This document shows, piece after piece, positions 6,426 through 16,767 of a DNA stretch of 64,000 nt. The notes under the pieces are model-generated. The model was not told where the DNA came from. It did not search any database and saw nothing but the letters and a program-made list of their open reading frames with translations. The stretch comes from Bacteroidales bacterium (GTDB taxonomy: Bacteria; Bacteroidota; Bacteroidia; Bacteroidales; F082): positions 282,845 through 346,844 of the forward strand of contig JANJUV010000019.1 in NCBI GenBank assembly GCA_024710405.1. Reading direction: 5' to 3'. Made by a program: the position numbers and the translations under genes. Each line of letters opens with the position of its first letter. Positions within the stretch are counted from its first letter, which is position 1.

Positions 6426-8813
6426 TCATACCCGGAGATATTTTCGGGCAAGCAGATTGACCGAAACCGTTGCAAAAGCAACGATGGTGATGGAACTCAG
6501 TGGCATCAGAATTGCTGCAATTAAAGGTGAAAGATTAGCCGTTACTGCAAACGATAAACCAATAATATTATAAAACAATGAAATGGCGAAACTGGTGCGC
6601 ACAACACCGAAACTTAATCCTGTAAACCTCATAAATCTGTCGAGTCCATCAAATTTCTCGGAGGACATAATGGCATCGCAAGCCGGCGAAAAACTAAAGA
6701 CATCTTCGGCTATGGTGATGCCTGTCTGGCTGGTAGCAAGGGCACCGGCATCGTTCAAACCATCGCCGATCATCAGAACTTTTCTGCCTTTTGATTTGAG
6801 TTCTTCAACAAATGTTTTTTTATCGGTTGGGCTTTGATTGAAGTGCAATTGTTTACCATCACCGAAATATACGGCAAGCCGTTCGCGCTCGGCTTCATTG
6901 TCGCCACTGATTAGATGCAGGTCATATTTTGATTTCAGTCGTTCGATGATGCCCCGAAGTCCGTTGCGATAAACATTTCCTATACTGTAATATCCGATTA
7001 ATTCGTTTTCAATGCTTACATATACCCTTGACTCGGTTAATGTTTCGCTGACTTCTTCTCCTGTAACAAAGGCAGCCGAACCGATGTTGATTCGTTTCCC
7101 GTTGACGATTCCTGTGATTCCCATTCCCGGGATTTCTTCGTAAAGTTCGGGTTCACTGATTTCGGCCTCTTTTAAATGTTCATTCAGCACGAGACTCATG
7201 GGATGTGACGAATGCATCACCATGGATTTGATCAGACTGATTGTTTGTTTGTCGGGTAAACCATCGTGAAAGCGAACATCCGTTTCGCGGTTAATGGTAA
7301 TGGTGCCTGTTTTGTCGAAAACAATAGTATTAGTTTTGTGAAGGTTTTCAATAACATCTGCATTCTTCAGGTAAAACCCTTTTCTTCCGAATACGCGCAT
7401 GGTGCTGCCAAAGGTAAATGGGACGGTCAGGGCAAGGGCACAAGGGCAGGCAATGATAAGCACCGAACTGAATACATAAACTGCGGTGGAAAGATCATGT
7501 CCAAGCCAATAGAAGAAGGCTGTAAATGCAATAATTAATATAATAATTGTGAAGTAGTGGCTGATCGTGTTTACATGATTCCGAAGCAATTGTCTCTCGT
7601 CTTTTTGCCCCTTCTGGTTCCATAGTTGGGTGAGGTAACTTTGTTCAACTGGTTTTTCAACCTCCAGTTCAATCATGCTGCCCACTTGCCTACCTCCTGC
7701 AAAGATAAGGTCTCCGGTTTTGCGGCTAACGGGTATTGCTTCACCTGTTACAAATGAATAATCGATGCTTGCATTTCCTTCAGTCAGGCGGGCATCCGCA
7801 GGAATCAATTCCTGATTTCGAACCCTGATCCGGTCACCCTTTTTCAGTTCACGTATCGGAGTAAAAATTTCCTCGTCATGATCGAGTTTTGTAACCGCAA
7901 CCGGAAAATAGGATTTGTAATCCCTTTCAAATGATAAAGCTTCGTAGGTTTTGCCTTGATACCATTTACCAATCAGCAAGAAGAACAGCAAGCCGGCCAG
8001 CGAATCCATGTAACCAATTCCGTTTCCGTTGAAAACCTCCCAACTGCTTTGTAGAAAAAGTGCGATTATTCCTAAAGTAATGGGCAGATCTATGCTGATT
8101 ATTTTATGTCTGAGCCCTTTCCAGGCTGATAAGTAATAATCATTTGCACTGTAAAAAACCACAGGAAGAACCAGAAAAAAACTCAGCCATCCGAAAATAT
8201 TCTTGAATTCCTGTTCCAGCAGATCACCGCCAGGAAGATATTCAGGAAAGCTGTACATCATAATATTAAGAAAACTAAAGGAAGCAATGCCAATTTTGAT
8301 CAGCAACTTACGGTTGGTTTTACTCTTTTTTCCTGTTTCGAGACTGTCCAGTGTTATCTCAGGTACATAATGTATCGCGGCAAGCAGTTCGGCTAATTGC
8401 CTCAATGATAACAGATCGTTTCTGAATGTTATGTTAACCACCTTTTTGGGAAAGTTAACGTCGGAGTAACTGATCGCCGGATGCAGTGTGTTAAGGTGCT
8501 CCAGTAACCAGATACAAGATGCGCAATGGATCGAAGGGATAAAAAACTGCACACGTGAGATGTTTCCATCCCTGAAAGTTTCAAGTTTTTCCGATATTTC
8601 CGAATTGTCCAGAAAGGCAAATTTGCGCAGCGGTTGTGCATTTTCGATGCGGATGCCCGACATGGGCTGTATTTCATAATATTGTCCCAGCTCATTCTTG
8701 TGTAGTATATCATACACAGCCTTGCAGCCGTGGCAACAGAAGATCGCATCGTTAAAAGTAACAGGGCTTGAGCCGCAGTCGCTCCCGCAATGCCTGCAGG
8801 CATTATCCTTCAT
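6426..8813 (-). CDS. ccoI: Copper-translocating P1B-type ATPase CcoI/FixI
   Basis: 795 residues. A Cys-rich N-terminus (CRHCGSDCG and FCCHGCKAVYDIL, residues 6-36) is followed by a heavy-metal-associated domain with HCASC at 96-100. Next come membrane helices, the actuator loop TGEAIP (356-361), the CPC metal-channel motif (456-458) in helix 6, the phosphorylated DKTGT at 500-504, and MIGDGLNDAGAL near the C-terminal hinge. FixI/CcoI ATPases supply copper for assembly of the cbb3 CuB centre. The N-terminal double zinc-finger-like segment is usual for the FixI group. The gene follows the DUF3365 gene by 6 bases. Confidence 0.95.
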   Translation of the reverse strand: MKDNACRHCGSDCGSSPVTFNDAIFCCHGCKAVYDILHKNELGQYYEIQPMSGIRIENAQPLRKFAFLDNSEISEKLETFRDGNISRVQFFIPSIHCASCIWLLEHLNTLHPAISYSDVNFPKKVVNITFRNDLLSLRQLAELLAAIHYVPEITLDSLETGKKSKTNRKLLIKIGIASFSFLNIMMYSFPEYLPGGDLLEQEFKNIFGWLSFFLVLPVVFYSANDYYLSAWKGLRHKIISIDLPITLGIIALFLQSSWEVFNGNGIGYMDSLAGLLFFLLIGKWYQGKTYEALSFERDYKSYFPVAVTKLDHDEEIFTPIRELKKGDRIRVRNQELIPADARLTEGNASIDYSFVTGEAIPVSRKTGDLIFAGGRQVGSMIELEVEKPVEQSYLTQLWNQKGQKDERQLLRNHVNTISHYFTIIILIIAFTAFFYWLGHDLSTAVYVFSSVLIIACPCALALTVPFTFGSTMRVFGRKGFYLKNADVIENLHKTNTIVFDKTGTITINRETDVRFHDGLPDKQTISLIKSMVMHSSHPMSLVLNEHLKEAEISEPELYEEIPGMGITGIVNGKRINIGSAAFVTGEEVSETLTESRVYVSIENELIGYYSIGNVYRNGLRGIIERLKSKYDLHLISGDNEAERERLAVYFGDGKQLHFNQSPTDKKTFVEELKSKGRKVLMIGDGLNDAGALATSQTGITIAEDVFSFSPACDAIMSSEKFDGLDRFMRFTGLSFGVVRTSFAISLFYNIIGLSFAVTANLSPLIAAILMPLSSITIVAFATVSVNLLARKYLRV

Positions 8814-8819
8814 GATATT

Positions 8820-9464
8820 TTATTGTGGTTCTTTGGGCATAAAACGTATCCTCCACATTCCTCTCAGGTCACCTGGTGTGAATCCAGTGGCCAGATCTTC
8901 AGGATACAGAGACTTTATCAATTGGTAGTCCTCCTCCCTAATGTCTGTACCGATATTTCCATGACAGGCCAGACAAGGTTGAGTAAGGATTATGGGAGCG
9001 TAATATTCCAGATAGTTATCGGAGCTCAATACAACCTGATCCATAATACTTTCCTTGTTTTCGTTTTTTGTGTTATAAGCCTGAAATAATTCCTGCTCAA
9101 ACAAACGCATGGCGTTGTTTGGGTTTCTGTATTTTTCTGCAACCCTTTTTATGGAAACATTGAAATGTTCCGAAAGGGAATCAACCAAAGGGTAGGCTTT
9201 CAGGTTACAGTAGCTAACTGCGTGTGGCACTCCTCCTTCTTTCATGGCTTTTGTCACCTCGCCGGTCAAGGTTAAAAAACTGGTCTTAAGCACCGTTCTG
9301 CCAATCTCCTTGTATTCGGCAGCAATCTTATCATTGAATTCTGCGTTCCACGTCCATGTGTTTTCATTGGCCGGATCAACTTTTTTCGTCCACGGAAAGC
9401 TGCACATGGTTGCTATTACCATCCATCCGGCGAGAAAAAGGGTGATTTTCAGTGTTTTTTTCAT
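8820..9464 (-). CDS. DUF3365 (Tll0287-like) haem-binding protein, exported
   Basis: 214 residues from the ATG near 9464. An in-frame TTG at 9491 would extend it, but MKKTLKITLFLAGW is a proper signal peptide start. A DUF3365-type sensor-like domain ends with the c-type haem motif CLACHG (about residues 164-169), followed by GDLRGMWRI near the C-terminus. DUF3365 proteins are periplasmic haem proteins of unknown or sensory role. Position as first gene of the ccoI operon and the haem motif suggest a redox partner or redox sensor for the oxidase; this is inference. The upstream promoter is at 9489-9496. Confidence 0.82.
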   Translation of the reverse strand: MKKTLKITLFLAGWMVIATMCSFPWTKKVDPANENTWTWNAEFNDKIAAEYKEIGRTVLKTSFLTLTGEVTKAMKEGGVPHAVSYCNLKAYPLVDSLSEHFNVSIKRVAEKYRNPNNAMRLFEQELFQAYNTKNENKESIMDQVVLSSDNYLEYYAPIILTQPCLACHGNIGTDIREEDYQLIKSLYPEDLATGFTPGDLRGMWRIRFMPKEPQ

Positions 9465-9488
9465 ATTCTTATTAGGTTTTAACGGTAA

Positions 9489-9496
9489 CAAAGGTA
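9489..9496 (-). promoter_or_regulatory. Putative -7 element for the DUF3365-ccoI operon
   Basis: The minus strand reads TACCTTTG, an exact TAnnTTTG, about 25 bases upstream of the ATG near 9464, leaving a short leader. The TTG of the longer frame (9491) overlaps this box, which supports the shorter start. The -33 box is not evident. Confidence 0.5.
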
Positions 9497-9576
9497 CAAC
9501 TAATCAGGGCCGATTACCAGTAGAACATGATATGCCAATGGTTATGCATTCATCGATATATTGCAGGTATTTATCG

Positions 9577-10074
9577 CTACAGCTTTTGATCATGACTGAG
9601 TATTTCTTTGATTTCGTGTGCTTCAGCAAGTCTTATTGAAATAATACTTCCGGAAAAGATGAGATTTTTTCCGGCTAGCGGGTGGTTAAAGTCCATGGTA
9701 ACTCTTCCTTCCATGATACGGATTATTTTTCCGAAATGTCTGTTCCCGTTTTTGTCGGCCATAGGAAATACATGACCTGTTTTGACAATTGATTCATCAA
9801 TTGTCCCATCTTCATCAGCAAAAGTTGAAACAGGCAGATCGAAAACGGCTGACGGATCCACAGGCCCGTAAGCATTATTGCAATCAACGGTAAAACGAAA
9901 TAATGCACCTGAGGTGAGTCCCTGAAGGTTTTGTTCAAAGGCATCTATAAGCAATCCGTGGCCGAACAAGAACTGTTCAGGTCTGTCGCAGGGAATATGT
10001 TGCAGGAGTGTCCCTGTTTCACGTTCTCTGACTTCGTAGCAAATAGTGGCAATAGCATTGGGTTCGATTTTCAT
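9577..10074 (-). CDS. FKBP-type peptidyl-prolyl isomerase, SlyD-like
   Basis: 165 residues with the SlyD layout: an FKBP half-domain (LLQHIPCDRPEQFLFGHG, LIDAFEQNLQGL), an inserted-flap segment rich in acidic residues (STFADEDGTIDES), and the return DFNHPLAGKNLIFSG near 131-145, which is the SlyD family hallmark. It catalyses cis-trans isomerisation of prolyl bonds and may act as a cytoplasmic chaperone; there is no signal peptide. The His/Cys-rich nickel-binding tail of E. coli SlyD is missing, so a metallochaperone role is not supported. It stands alone between the ACIII terminator and the cbb3 operon. Confidence 0.88.
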   Translation of the reverse strand: MKIEPNAIATICYEVRERETGTLLQHIPCDRPEQFLFGHGLLIDAFEQNLQGLTSGALFRFTVDCNNAYGPVDPSAVFDLPVSTFADEDGTIDESIVKTGHVFPMADKNGNRHFGKIIRIMEGRVTMDFNHPLAGKNLIFSGSIISIRLAEAHEIKEILSHDQKL

Positions 10075-10083
10075 GTCAGAATT

Positions 10084-10118
10084 ATGAGAAAAAGCCCCCG
10101 TTTGTTGCGGAGGCTTTG
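10084..10118 (-). terminator. Rho-independent terminator of the ACIII operon
   Basis: In the minus-strand RNA, AAAGCCTCCG and CGGGGGCTTT form a 10-base stem with one mismatch around a 7-base loop, followed by UUUUUC. It lies 19 bases after the actE stop codon and closes the act operon before the FKBP gene. Confidence 0.75.
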
Positions 10119-10136
10119 GTTTTCACTTTTTACGGA

Positions 10137-10700
10137 TTATTTCGACAATTCCCTGACGTAATGAATGATTTTCCATCTGTCATGGGGTGCGATCTGACCG
10201 CCATGAGCACCCATCAGACCTGATAGAGAGCCTACTGTAATCACATGATAAATCTCACCGTCAGGTTTGTTTTTCACATAATCTTCAACGAGTGAGGTGG
10301 GTTTTGCAGGAAATAGTTTGCTGGTATACAGGTGTCCATCACCTTTTCCTGCCTCACCATGACAAATCATACAATAAATTCCATACAATCGTTTGCCTTC
10401 CGCCAATACTTCCTTATCAGATTCGACAGGGTTTATCAATTGGCGGCCGGCAGCTTGCTGGTCATCGAATGATTTGGCCTTGAATGGATATGGAGTATAA
10501 CCTCTGGGAATGGTTCCTTCAGCGGGTGTCCGCATGGTTAACCCCTCGGCGAATACCGGATTTTCAGTGTAGGTGTCATAGGCCTGAGAATATGCCATGT
10601 CAGGGTAGAAAATATGTCCCGGATGGTTTTTGTCGCGGTTGCACGCAACAATGGCCAAAAGGGCGACTAAAACTAAACCTTTCCTGATCAGTGATTTCAT
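10137..10700 (-). CDS. actE: Alternative complex III monohaem cytochrome subunit ActE
   Basis: 187 residues. The lipoprotein signal peptide ends in a lipobox at Cys20 (LAIVAC). The mature part contains the ActE-type segment with MRTPAEGTIPRGYTPYPF and one cytochrome c domain, CMICHG at 110-115, with a likely Met ligand in GLMGAHGG near 163. ActE is a membrane-anchored periplasmic haem c subunit of the quinol oxidase complex ACIII and is a candidate exit point for electrons to the terminal oxidase. The last gene of the operon, 3 bases after actF. Confidence 0.9.
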   Translation of the reverse strand: MKSLIRKGLVLVALLAIVACNRDKNHPGHIFYPDMAYSQAYDTYTENPVFAEGLTMRTPAEGTIPRGYTPYPFKAKSFDDQQAAGRQLINPVESDKEVLAEGKRLYGIYCMICHGEAGKGDGHLYTSKLFPAKPTSLVEDYVKNKPDGEIYHVITVGSLSGLMGAHGGQIAPHDRWKIIHYVRELSK

Positions 10701-10703
10701 TGC

Positions 10704-11879
10704 TTAATAGTTTGTGTGATATTCGATACTTTCCTTAAAATATGGGTGGTTTTTGGGTACCAGAGGTGCTTTGCTGAGGCTATGGAAAAAGACCAGAATG
10801 AATAATCCTGCATATCCAACAGTAAGCCCGATTTCCAGAAGACCAATTCCGGCTTCTTTGCCTACCACACCGGGCATGACAATCTGGTACATGTCAATCC
10901 AATGCCCAATAAACACAACTGCAGAAACAGGCAGGAGCACAGCAAACATCCTTTTTGAGTTGCGTGTCATGAGGACCAAAAGTGGCACGGCGAGGTTAAG
11001 CACAAGATTCAGGAAGAATATGGTGTTGAAGTACTTAAGACGTGTGTAGAAATACACTGTTTCTTCGGGAATGTTTGCGTACCAAATGAGCATGTATTGC
11101 GAAAACCACAGATAGGCCCAAAAAATACTGAACCCAAAAAGATACTTGCCGAGGTCATGTACGTGTTCTGCGTTAACGTGAGTCATATAGCCCATTCTTT
11201 TAAGGACGTAGAGCAAAATGATGATAACGGCAGTTCCGCTGGCCAGCATGCTCGAGAAAACATACCATCCGTACAATGTGCTGAACCAATGGGCATCAAT
11301 AGACATAAGCCAGTCAAAGGATGAGGTTACACTGGTAACTGCATAGAAAACAATGAAAATAGCCGAAACTGTCCTTAGCCTGTTGAAATAGAATTTGTCA
11401 CCGTCAACATCAAGTTTCAGGGAGGTTTTTCTGATCAGCCAGGCAAGGATGATCCATCCGGCAAAATAAATGAAGAACCGTATCATGAAAAATGGCACGT
11501 TCAGATAACCCACTTTTTTGAGTAGTATGGCATCGAGATGTTCGGTATGCGTCCATTCGTAAAGCGAAGATAAACCACCCAATGAAAACAGGGCCAGCAG
11601 GAGGATTCCGCCCACAGGTATAAACCTGCTCATAGCTTCTCCGATTCGCTGTACACTGACCTGCCAGCCTGATTCGGCAATAGCATGCACTGCAACAAAA
11701 AACAAACCGATTAAGGCAATGCCAAGGAAATAAAAGGTGTTCATCAGAATGTTCGCAGCAATGCGTCCGGCTCCAAGTCCGCCAAAATAACCATAGGCAA
11801 GAGAGATCAGGCCTATAGCAATCATAATCAGACTGATGTTTATTACTTTTTTCGAAAGTATAAAGGTGTTATTGTCCAT
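10704..11879 (-). CDS. actF: Alternative complex III integral membrane subunit ActF
   Basis: 391 residues with about ten transmembrane helices. It matches the ActF group of ACIII (annotated as quinol:cytochrome c oxidoreductase quinone-binding subunit 2). The N-terminus TFILSKKVINISLIMIAIG and the central SSFDWLMSIDAHWFSTLYG are characteristic. ActF is related to ActC/NrfD but thought not to be the main quinol site. It lies between actD (13 bases upstream) and actE. Confidence 0.93.
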   Translation of the reverse strand: MDNNTFILSKKVINISLIMIAIGLISLAYGYFGGLGAGRIAANILMNTFYFLGIALIGLFFVAVHAIAESGWQVSVQRIGEAMSRFIPVGGILLLALFSLGGLSSLYEWTHTEHLDAILLKKVGYLNVPFFMIRFFIYFAGWIILAWLIRKTSLKLDVDGDKFYFNRLRTVSAIFIVFYAVTSVTSSFDWLMSIDAHWFSTLYGWYVFSSMLASGTAVIIILLYVLKRMGYMTHVNAEHVHDLGKYLFGFSIFWAYLWFSQYMLIWYANIPEETVYFYTRLKYFNTIFFLNLVLNLAVPLLVLMTRNSKRMFAVLLPVSAVVFIGHWIDMYQIVMPGVVGKEAGIGLLEIGLTVGYAGLFILVFFHSLSKAPLVPKNHPYFKESIEYHTNY

Positions 11880-11892
11880 AACTTAATGCTTG

Positions 11893-12408
11893 TTATGATG
11901 TTAATTGAATACCCTGAGCACCTGCTTCTTTTAGTGCTTTCTCAATACGCTGCTGTTCTGGCTCATCTAAATCATCCGCCTCAATCAGGATCTGAAAACG
12001 GTCATCTGTAACCTGCTCGTCATAAATGATGGTTTTGGCTCCGGGACCCAGTTTGTTGTGGATAAAGAAAGCAATAACCATGGAGAAGGCTGCAAAAAGC
12101 ACAGTCATTTCGAATGTTACCGGCATAAACGATGGAACGGCAAAGAAGGGTTTGCCGCCAAAATTGATGGGATAAGCCACAGTGAACACCCAAGCCTGGA
12201 AAAAGAAACCGATCAGCCCTCCGATTGCGCCTCCGGCAAATGCCACACGTGTAAGACGCGATCTTTTCATCCCCATAGCTTTGTCGAGGCCGTGGACGGG
12301 AAAAGGTGTCCGAACATCAGCAGGTTCAATGCCCTGATTCCTGATTTGTCTGACGCCTTTGATGAGGTCTTCCTCATCGTGATAATAGGCAGATATGAAT
12401 TTACTCAT
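11893..12408 (-). CDS. actD: Alternative complex III subunit ActD (DUF3341)
   Basis: 171 residues from the ATG at 12408. A longer frame from 12432 would add MNIKNTHT, but [19 protein letters not shown] fits DUF3341 starts. An N-terminal cytoplasmic domain with [15 protein letters not shown] is followed by two transmembrane helices (about 55-80 and 100-120) and a C-terminal domain. ActD is a structural membrane subunit of ACIII. The start overlaps the 3' end of actC by 8 bases (ATGAGTAA), indicating coupled translation. Confidence 0.92.
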   Translation of the reverse strand: MSKFISAYYHDEEDLIKGVRQIRNQGIEPADVRTPFPVHGLDKAMGMKRSRLTRVAFAGGAIGGLIGFFFQAWVFTVAYPINFGGKPFFAVPSFMPVTFEMTVLFAAFSMVIAFFIHNKLGPGAKTIIYDEQVTDDRFQILIEADDLDEPEQQRIEKALKEAGAQGIQLTS

Positions 12409-13771
12409 GGTGTGCGTGTTTTTGATGTTCACCGGAAGATTTTAGAACACTTTTTACCTCGGCAATGGCTATAACGGGGAATACCCTGATAAACAAAAGG
12501 AAAAGGGTGAAGAACAATCCCAGAGTGCCTATATAGAGACCAACTTCGACCAGCGTAGGCTTGTACATTGACCAACTCGAAGGAAGATAATCACGGTGCA
12601 GAGAGGTGACAACGATTACAAATCGCTCGAACCACATTCCGATATTGACAAAAATGGATATGATAAAGGTAGCAATCAGGCTCGTTCTGATTTTTTTAAA
12701 CCAAAACAACTGAGGCGTTATAACATTACAGGTCATCATGATCCAGTAAGCCCATGCATATGGTCCGAACGCTCTGTTGAAAAAAGCGTATTGTTCATAT
12801 TCAACTCCTGAATACCAGGCTATAAAGAATTCTGTCAGATAGGCAATACCCACAATGGAACCGGTAAGAATGATGATTTTATTCATCGATTCTATATGGT
12901 TGATCGTTATATAATCTTCGAGGTTTAGGGCTTTTCGTGCGACAATCAAAAGAGTGAGCACCATGGCGAAGCCGGAAAAGATAGCGCCGGAAACAAAATA
13001 CGGTGGGAAAATAGTTGTATGCCAGCCGGGTATTACCGAGGTAGCAAAGTCAAAGCTCACAATCGTATGAACGGACAAAACAAGCGGTGCAGCAAGTCCT
13101 GCAAGCACCAGACTGATGGTTTCGTGTCTTGACCAATGACGTGCCGAGCCTGTCCATCCGAAACTCAGGAATCCATAGATTGCTTTTCTGATTTTATTTT
13201 TAGCTTTATCACGAACTGTTCCGATATCGGGGATGAGGCCTACATACCAGAATACCAGCGAAACCAGGAAATATGTTGTGATAGCAAACACGTCCCAAAG
13301 CAGGGGTGAGTTAAAATTTACCCAAAGATCACGTGTGTTTGGATATGGGAAAATAAAAAATCCAAGCAATAACCTTCCCATATGTATGAGTGGAAAAAAT
13401 CCGGCACAGGCAATGGCAATAAGTGTCATGGCTTCGGCCGAGCGGTTAATGCTTGTTCTCCATTTTTGTCTGAATAACAGTAATATAGCCGAAATAAATG
13501 TTCCGGCATGGCCAATACCTACCCACCACACAAAGTTGGTGATGTCCCAGGCCCAGCCGATGGTTTTGTTCAGCCCCCACGTGCCAATACCATTGAATAC
13601 GGTTTCATAGGAGGCCCATGCACCCATAAGTGCAGCCGCTCCGGCAAGAGCCATTCCCATATACCAGTATTTTGATGGCTTGCCTGCCATAGGTGCCATA
13701 ATATCTCTGGTTACCTGGCTGTAATCCTTGTTGCCTTTTATGAGGGGTTCTCGAATAGGGGATACGTACAT
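12401..13771 (-). CDS. actC: Alternative complex III quinone-binding membrane subunit ActC (NrfD/PsrC family)
   Basis: 456 residues with about ten helices in the NrfD fold. Recognisable segments are [18 protein letters not shown], the helix beginning LIHMGR, and [17 protein letters not shown]. ActC holds the menaquinol oxidation site next to the [3Fe-4S] cluster of ActB. The C-terminus is His-rich (HQKHAHHE). It starts 17 bases after actB and overlaps actD. Confidence 0.95.
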   Translation of the reverse strand: MYVSPIREPLIKGNKDYSQVTRDIMAPMAGKPSKYWYMGMALAGAAALMGAWASYETVFNGIGTWGLNKTIGWAWDITNFVWWVGIGHAGTFISAILLLFRQKWRTSINRSAEAMTLIAIACAGFFPLIHMGRLLLGFFIFPYPNTRDLWVNFNSPLLWDVFAITTYFLVSLVFWYVGLIPDIGTVRDKAKNKIRKAIYGFLSFGWTGSARHWSRHETISLVLAGLAAPLVLSVHTIVSFDFATSVIPGWHTTIFPPYFVSGAIFSGFAMVLTLLIVARKALNLEDYITINHIESMNKIIILTGSIVGIAYLTEFFIAWYSGVEYEQYAFFNRAFGPYAWAYWIMMTCNVITPQLFWFKKIRTSLIATFIISIFVNIGMWFERFVIVVTSLHRDYLPSSWSMYKPTLVEVGLYIGTLGLFFTLFLLFIRVFPVIAIAEVKSVLKSSGEHQKHAHHE

Positions 13772-13788
13772 GCGTCAGAAGGATTTGG

Positions 13789-16740
13789 TTATACGTTCGT
13801 GTTTTTAACTTTGGTCAGGTAGCCAACAGATGGCAACACATGCAGTTCTTCAAGCACATGATAGTTGCGTTCGTCAGCGAACATCAATGACACTTTACTT
13901 TCTTTATCATTCAGGTTGCCAAAAACAATTGCCTGCGATGGACATGCTTGCGCACAGGCGGTGATCACTTCGCCATCGGCTAGCGGTCGGTTCTCGATCT
14001 TAGCTTTTAGTTTTTTATCCTGAATCCGCTGAATACAGAAAGAGCATTTTTCAATAACCCCTTTAGCCCTGGTGGTTACGTCAGGATTCAGAACAAGTTT
14101 CCTCAGGTCAACAGTCATTTCTTCGGTGTCGTAAAGATTCCCCGGAAGGGCATCTGCATTGGTGTAATCGAAGAAATTAAAACGCCTTACTTTATAGGGG
14201 CAGTTGTTGTTGCAATAACGTGTGCCGATACATCTGTTGTAGGCCATTTGGTTGATCCCTTCATCGCTGTGCGTGGTAGCAGCAACAGGACAAACATTTT
14301 CACATGGGGCATTGTCACAATGCTGACACATTACAGGCTGCCTGATCAGCTCCGGGTTCTCCGGGTCGCCAGTGTAATACCTGTCAATTCTGATCCAGTG
14401 CATTTCGCGGGCCATCAGAACCTGTTCTTTGCCAACAACCGGAACATTGTTTTCGGCAGAGCATGCTACTATGCAGGCATTACAACCGATACATGAATTA
14501 AGGTCAATAGCCATGCCCCAGTGAAGCCCTGCATATTCTTTCTTTGGATAAATCGTTTTCAGATGCTTCTTGATTTCATCGCGAATCTCATTTCCTGATT
14601 TAGGATTGTCAAGATAGGCTGCAAGTGTGGTTTCACGTACTATTTGCCTGCCCTCCATGGAATGATGGGTTTGTGTGCGGGCAAGTCTGAATTTGCCATT
14701 GACTTTTTCAATTGAGGCGCCAATTGTCTGAAGTTGTCTGCTGCCATGTGCAAAACCCATTAAAGGATAGGCGTTTACGCCGACACCTACTGCTGATTTT
14801 CCGCCCTTTTCGCGTCCATAACCAAGCGCAACGGAGACAGTCCTGCTTTCCTGGCCTGGTTGGATAACAACAGGGAAAGGCCCAAGCTTGTTGATCGTAA
14901 TAAGACTCTCATCTTCAAGACCCATTTCGTCTGCCAGCTTTTGTGATATTGCAGCATAATTGTCCCAGCATATTTTTGTAACCGGGTCAGGAAGTTCCTG
15001 TAACCACGGATTGTTGGCATGTTTTCCGCTGCCGACACTTACATTGTAATACAAATCAAGCTGGTAGCTGTCGTCAGCAACAATGACTGAATTGGTTGAT
15101 GCTATTGCTGATGCTGCAGAAATATCAAGTGCCGGAACAGGCGTTTCTTTCTTTTCAGAAACATAAACCCCGTCGTGAACACATTTATTCCAGAATGAAA
15201 CAAATCCTGTGAGATCAGTTTGGTATATATTCTGCTGCCAATATTCCTGAATAAAGGTCCTGAAGTCCTTTTCGGAACCGGCCCATTTCAGCAGGCTTTC
15301 CTGCGCCTGTCGTGTATTGAATATGTGGCGAATGGCAGGTTGGGCAAGGCTGTAATGCCCCGTTTTTACCTCAAAATCATTCCATGATTCCAGATAATGA
15401 TGGTCAGGGCAAACATAATTTGCTGTCTCGCTGGTTTCGCTTTTAACGCTGTTGAATGTTATCTTTAAAGAAGTTTTCTCGAGACCTGCTACCCATTTCT
15501 CTCTGTCAGGAAAATCGTAGGAAGGATTAACATCATACAATATGATTCCATCCACTGCTCCCTGTGCCATTTCTTCTGTCAGCTTGGTCATGGCCGCATC
15601 ATCAGCTTGCCTCACTTTTAGATGAACATCTGTCAGCAATGTATTTCCATAATTACCCAATAATTCATTGATTGCATTGATCATCAGTTGTGTTTCAGCA
15701 TCCTGACTGTTACTTACCACCAATGATCTGCCTTTGGCTGTTGAAAGCTCTTCAGCAATTTTGATGATTTCGGGGTTTTCGGCTGCGCTTCCCGAAAGAG
15801 CCAGAAGCAGTTGAGCTACATAGGCCTTTTGCTGCGAAGGTTTAATCACAATCCTTTTGTCGGCATTTGATCCGGTGAGTGACATTCCGGATTCAAAATG
15901 AATATGCCTCGACATGGCTTTATTGCCTTCATGTAATTTCCTTTTGCTCACATATTGTTTTGTAAACTCAACCGGCGAGAGCCAGGTTCCAAGAAAATCA
16001 GCATCGAACCCTATGATTACGTCAGCTTTGTCGAAATGATAGGCAGGTATGAAGGCTTTTCCAAAACTGAGCTCATTGGCTTTCAGTATTGCGCTGGCTG
16101 ATGTGGTATCATATTGTACCAGTTCGGTGCCCGGATAACGGTTTTTAAACAAATCAACGGCTGCTTTGGTCGAAGGGCTGATGAGCGTTGGGCTGAGCAG
16201 TACAATTCTACCACCTCTTCCAGATATTTCGCCAAGTTTATTCATGATCTCGGCATCAATCTGTTCCCAGGAAGTTTCCTGACCCTGATTAAGAGGCTCA
16301 CGATAGCGGGCATTGTCATAAAGGTCAAGAACACTGGCCTGAGTGCGTGCGCTGGTACCACCGCCGGTAACAGCAGAGAGGGTGTTGCCTTCTATTTTAA
16401 TAGGGCGGCCGTCTCTGACTTTTACTAAAATACTGCAATAATCATTGCCATCATAAAACGTTGAGGCGTAGTAATTAGCTTTTCCCGGTGTGACTTCTTC
16501 GGGTTGAATGAGAAATGGTATGGCTTTGCGTACGGGTTGTTCGCAACTGGCGGCAACCGCTGCCGAAGCAACTGTGAAACCAAACAGCTTCAGAAAGTCA
16601 CGGCGGTTTGGTCCGGTTGATTGCTTCAACTCCTGCTCCATAAGCAGCAAACTTTTTTTATCGCCTAACATCTCGCCGTTTTGAAACTCATCGGGTGCTA
16701 TCCTGAGTTCCTCAAGGCTTTTATAATATTTCTTTTCCAT
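13789..16740 (-). CDS. actB: Alternative complex III iron-sulfur subunit ActB (molybdopterin-like plus ferredoxin fusion)
   Basis: 983 residues. The N-terminal RRDFLKLFGFTVASAAVA (about residues 46-63) is a Tat-type signal not at the extreme N-terminus, as in other ActB proteins. A long molybdopterin-oxidoreductase-like domain follows, which in characterised ACIII binds no molybdenum cofactor. The C-terminal ferredoxin domain has CIGCNACIVACSAE, CQHCDNAPCENVCP, CIGTRYCNNNCPY and CSFCIQR...CAQACP, enough for four Fe-S clusters. It conducts electrons from the quinol site to the haems of ActA/ActE. 27 bases downstream of actA. Confidence 0.96.
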   Translation of the reverse strand: MEKKYYKSLEELRIAPDEFQNGEMLGDKKSLLLMEQELKQSTGPNRRDFLKLFGFTVASAAVAASCEQPVRKAIPFLIQPEEVTPGKANYYASTFYDGNDYCSILVKVRDGRPIKIEGNTLSAVTGGGTSARTQASVLDLYDNARYREPLNQGQETSWEQIDAEIMNKLGEISGRGGRIVLLSPTLISPSTKAAVDLFKNRYPGTELVQYDTTSASAILKANELSFGKAFIPAYHFDKADVIIGFDADFLGTWLSPVEFTKQYVSKRKLHEGNKAMSRHIHFESGMSLTGSNADKRIVIKPSQQKAYVAQLLLALSGSAAENPEIIKIAEELSTAKGRSLVVSNSQDAETQLMINAINELLGNYGNTLLTDVHLKVRQADDAAMTKLTEEMAQGAVDGIILYDVNPSYDFPDREKWVAGLEKTSLKITFNSVKSETSETANYVCPDHHYLESWNDFEVKTGHYSLAQPAIRHIFNTRQAQESLLKWAGSEKDFRTFIQEYWQQNIYQTDLTGFVSFWNKCVHDGVYVSEKKETPVPALDISAASAIASTNSVIVADDSYQLDLYYNVSVGSGKHANNPWLQELPDPVTKICWDNYAAISQKLADEMGLEDESLITINKLGPFPVVIQPGQESRTVSVALGYGREKGGKSAVGVGVNAYPLMGFAHGSRQLQTIGASIEKVNGKFRLARTQTHHSMEGRQIVRETTLAAYLDNPKSGNEIRDEIKKHLKTIYPKKEYAGLHWGMAIDLNSCIGCNACIVACSAENNVPVVGKEQVLMAREMHWIRIDRYYTGDPENPELIRQPVMCQHCDNAPCENVCPVAATTHSDEGINQMAYNRCIGTRYCNNNCPYKVRRFNFFDYTNADALPGNLYDTEEMTVDLRKLVLNPDVTTRAKGVIEKCSFCIQRIQDKKLKAKIENRPLADGEVITACAQACPSQAIVFGNLNDKESKVSLMFADERNYHVLEELHVLPSVGYLTKVKNTNV

Positions 16741-16767
16741 GTAAAGGTAGTATGATCTATAAATGGA

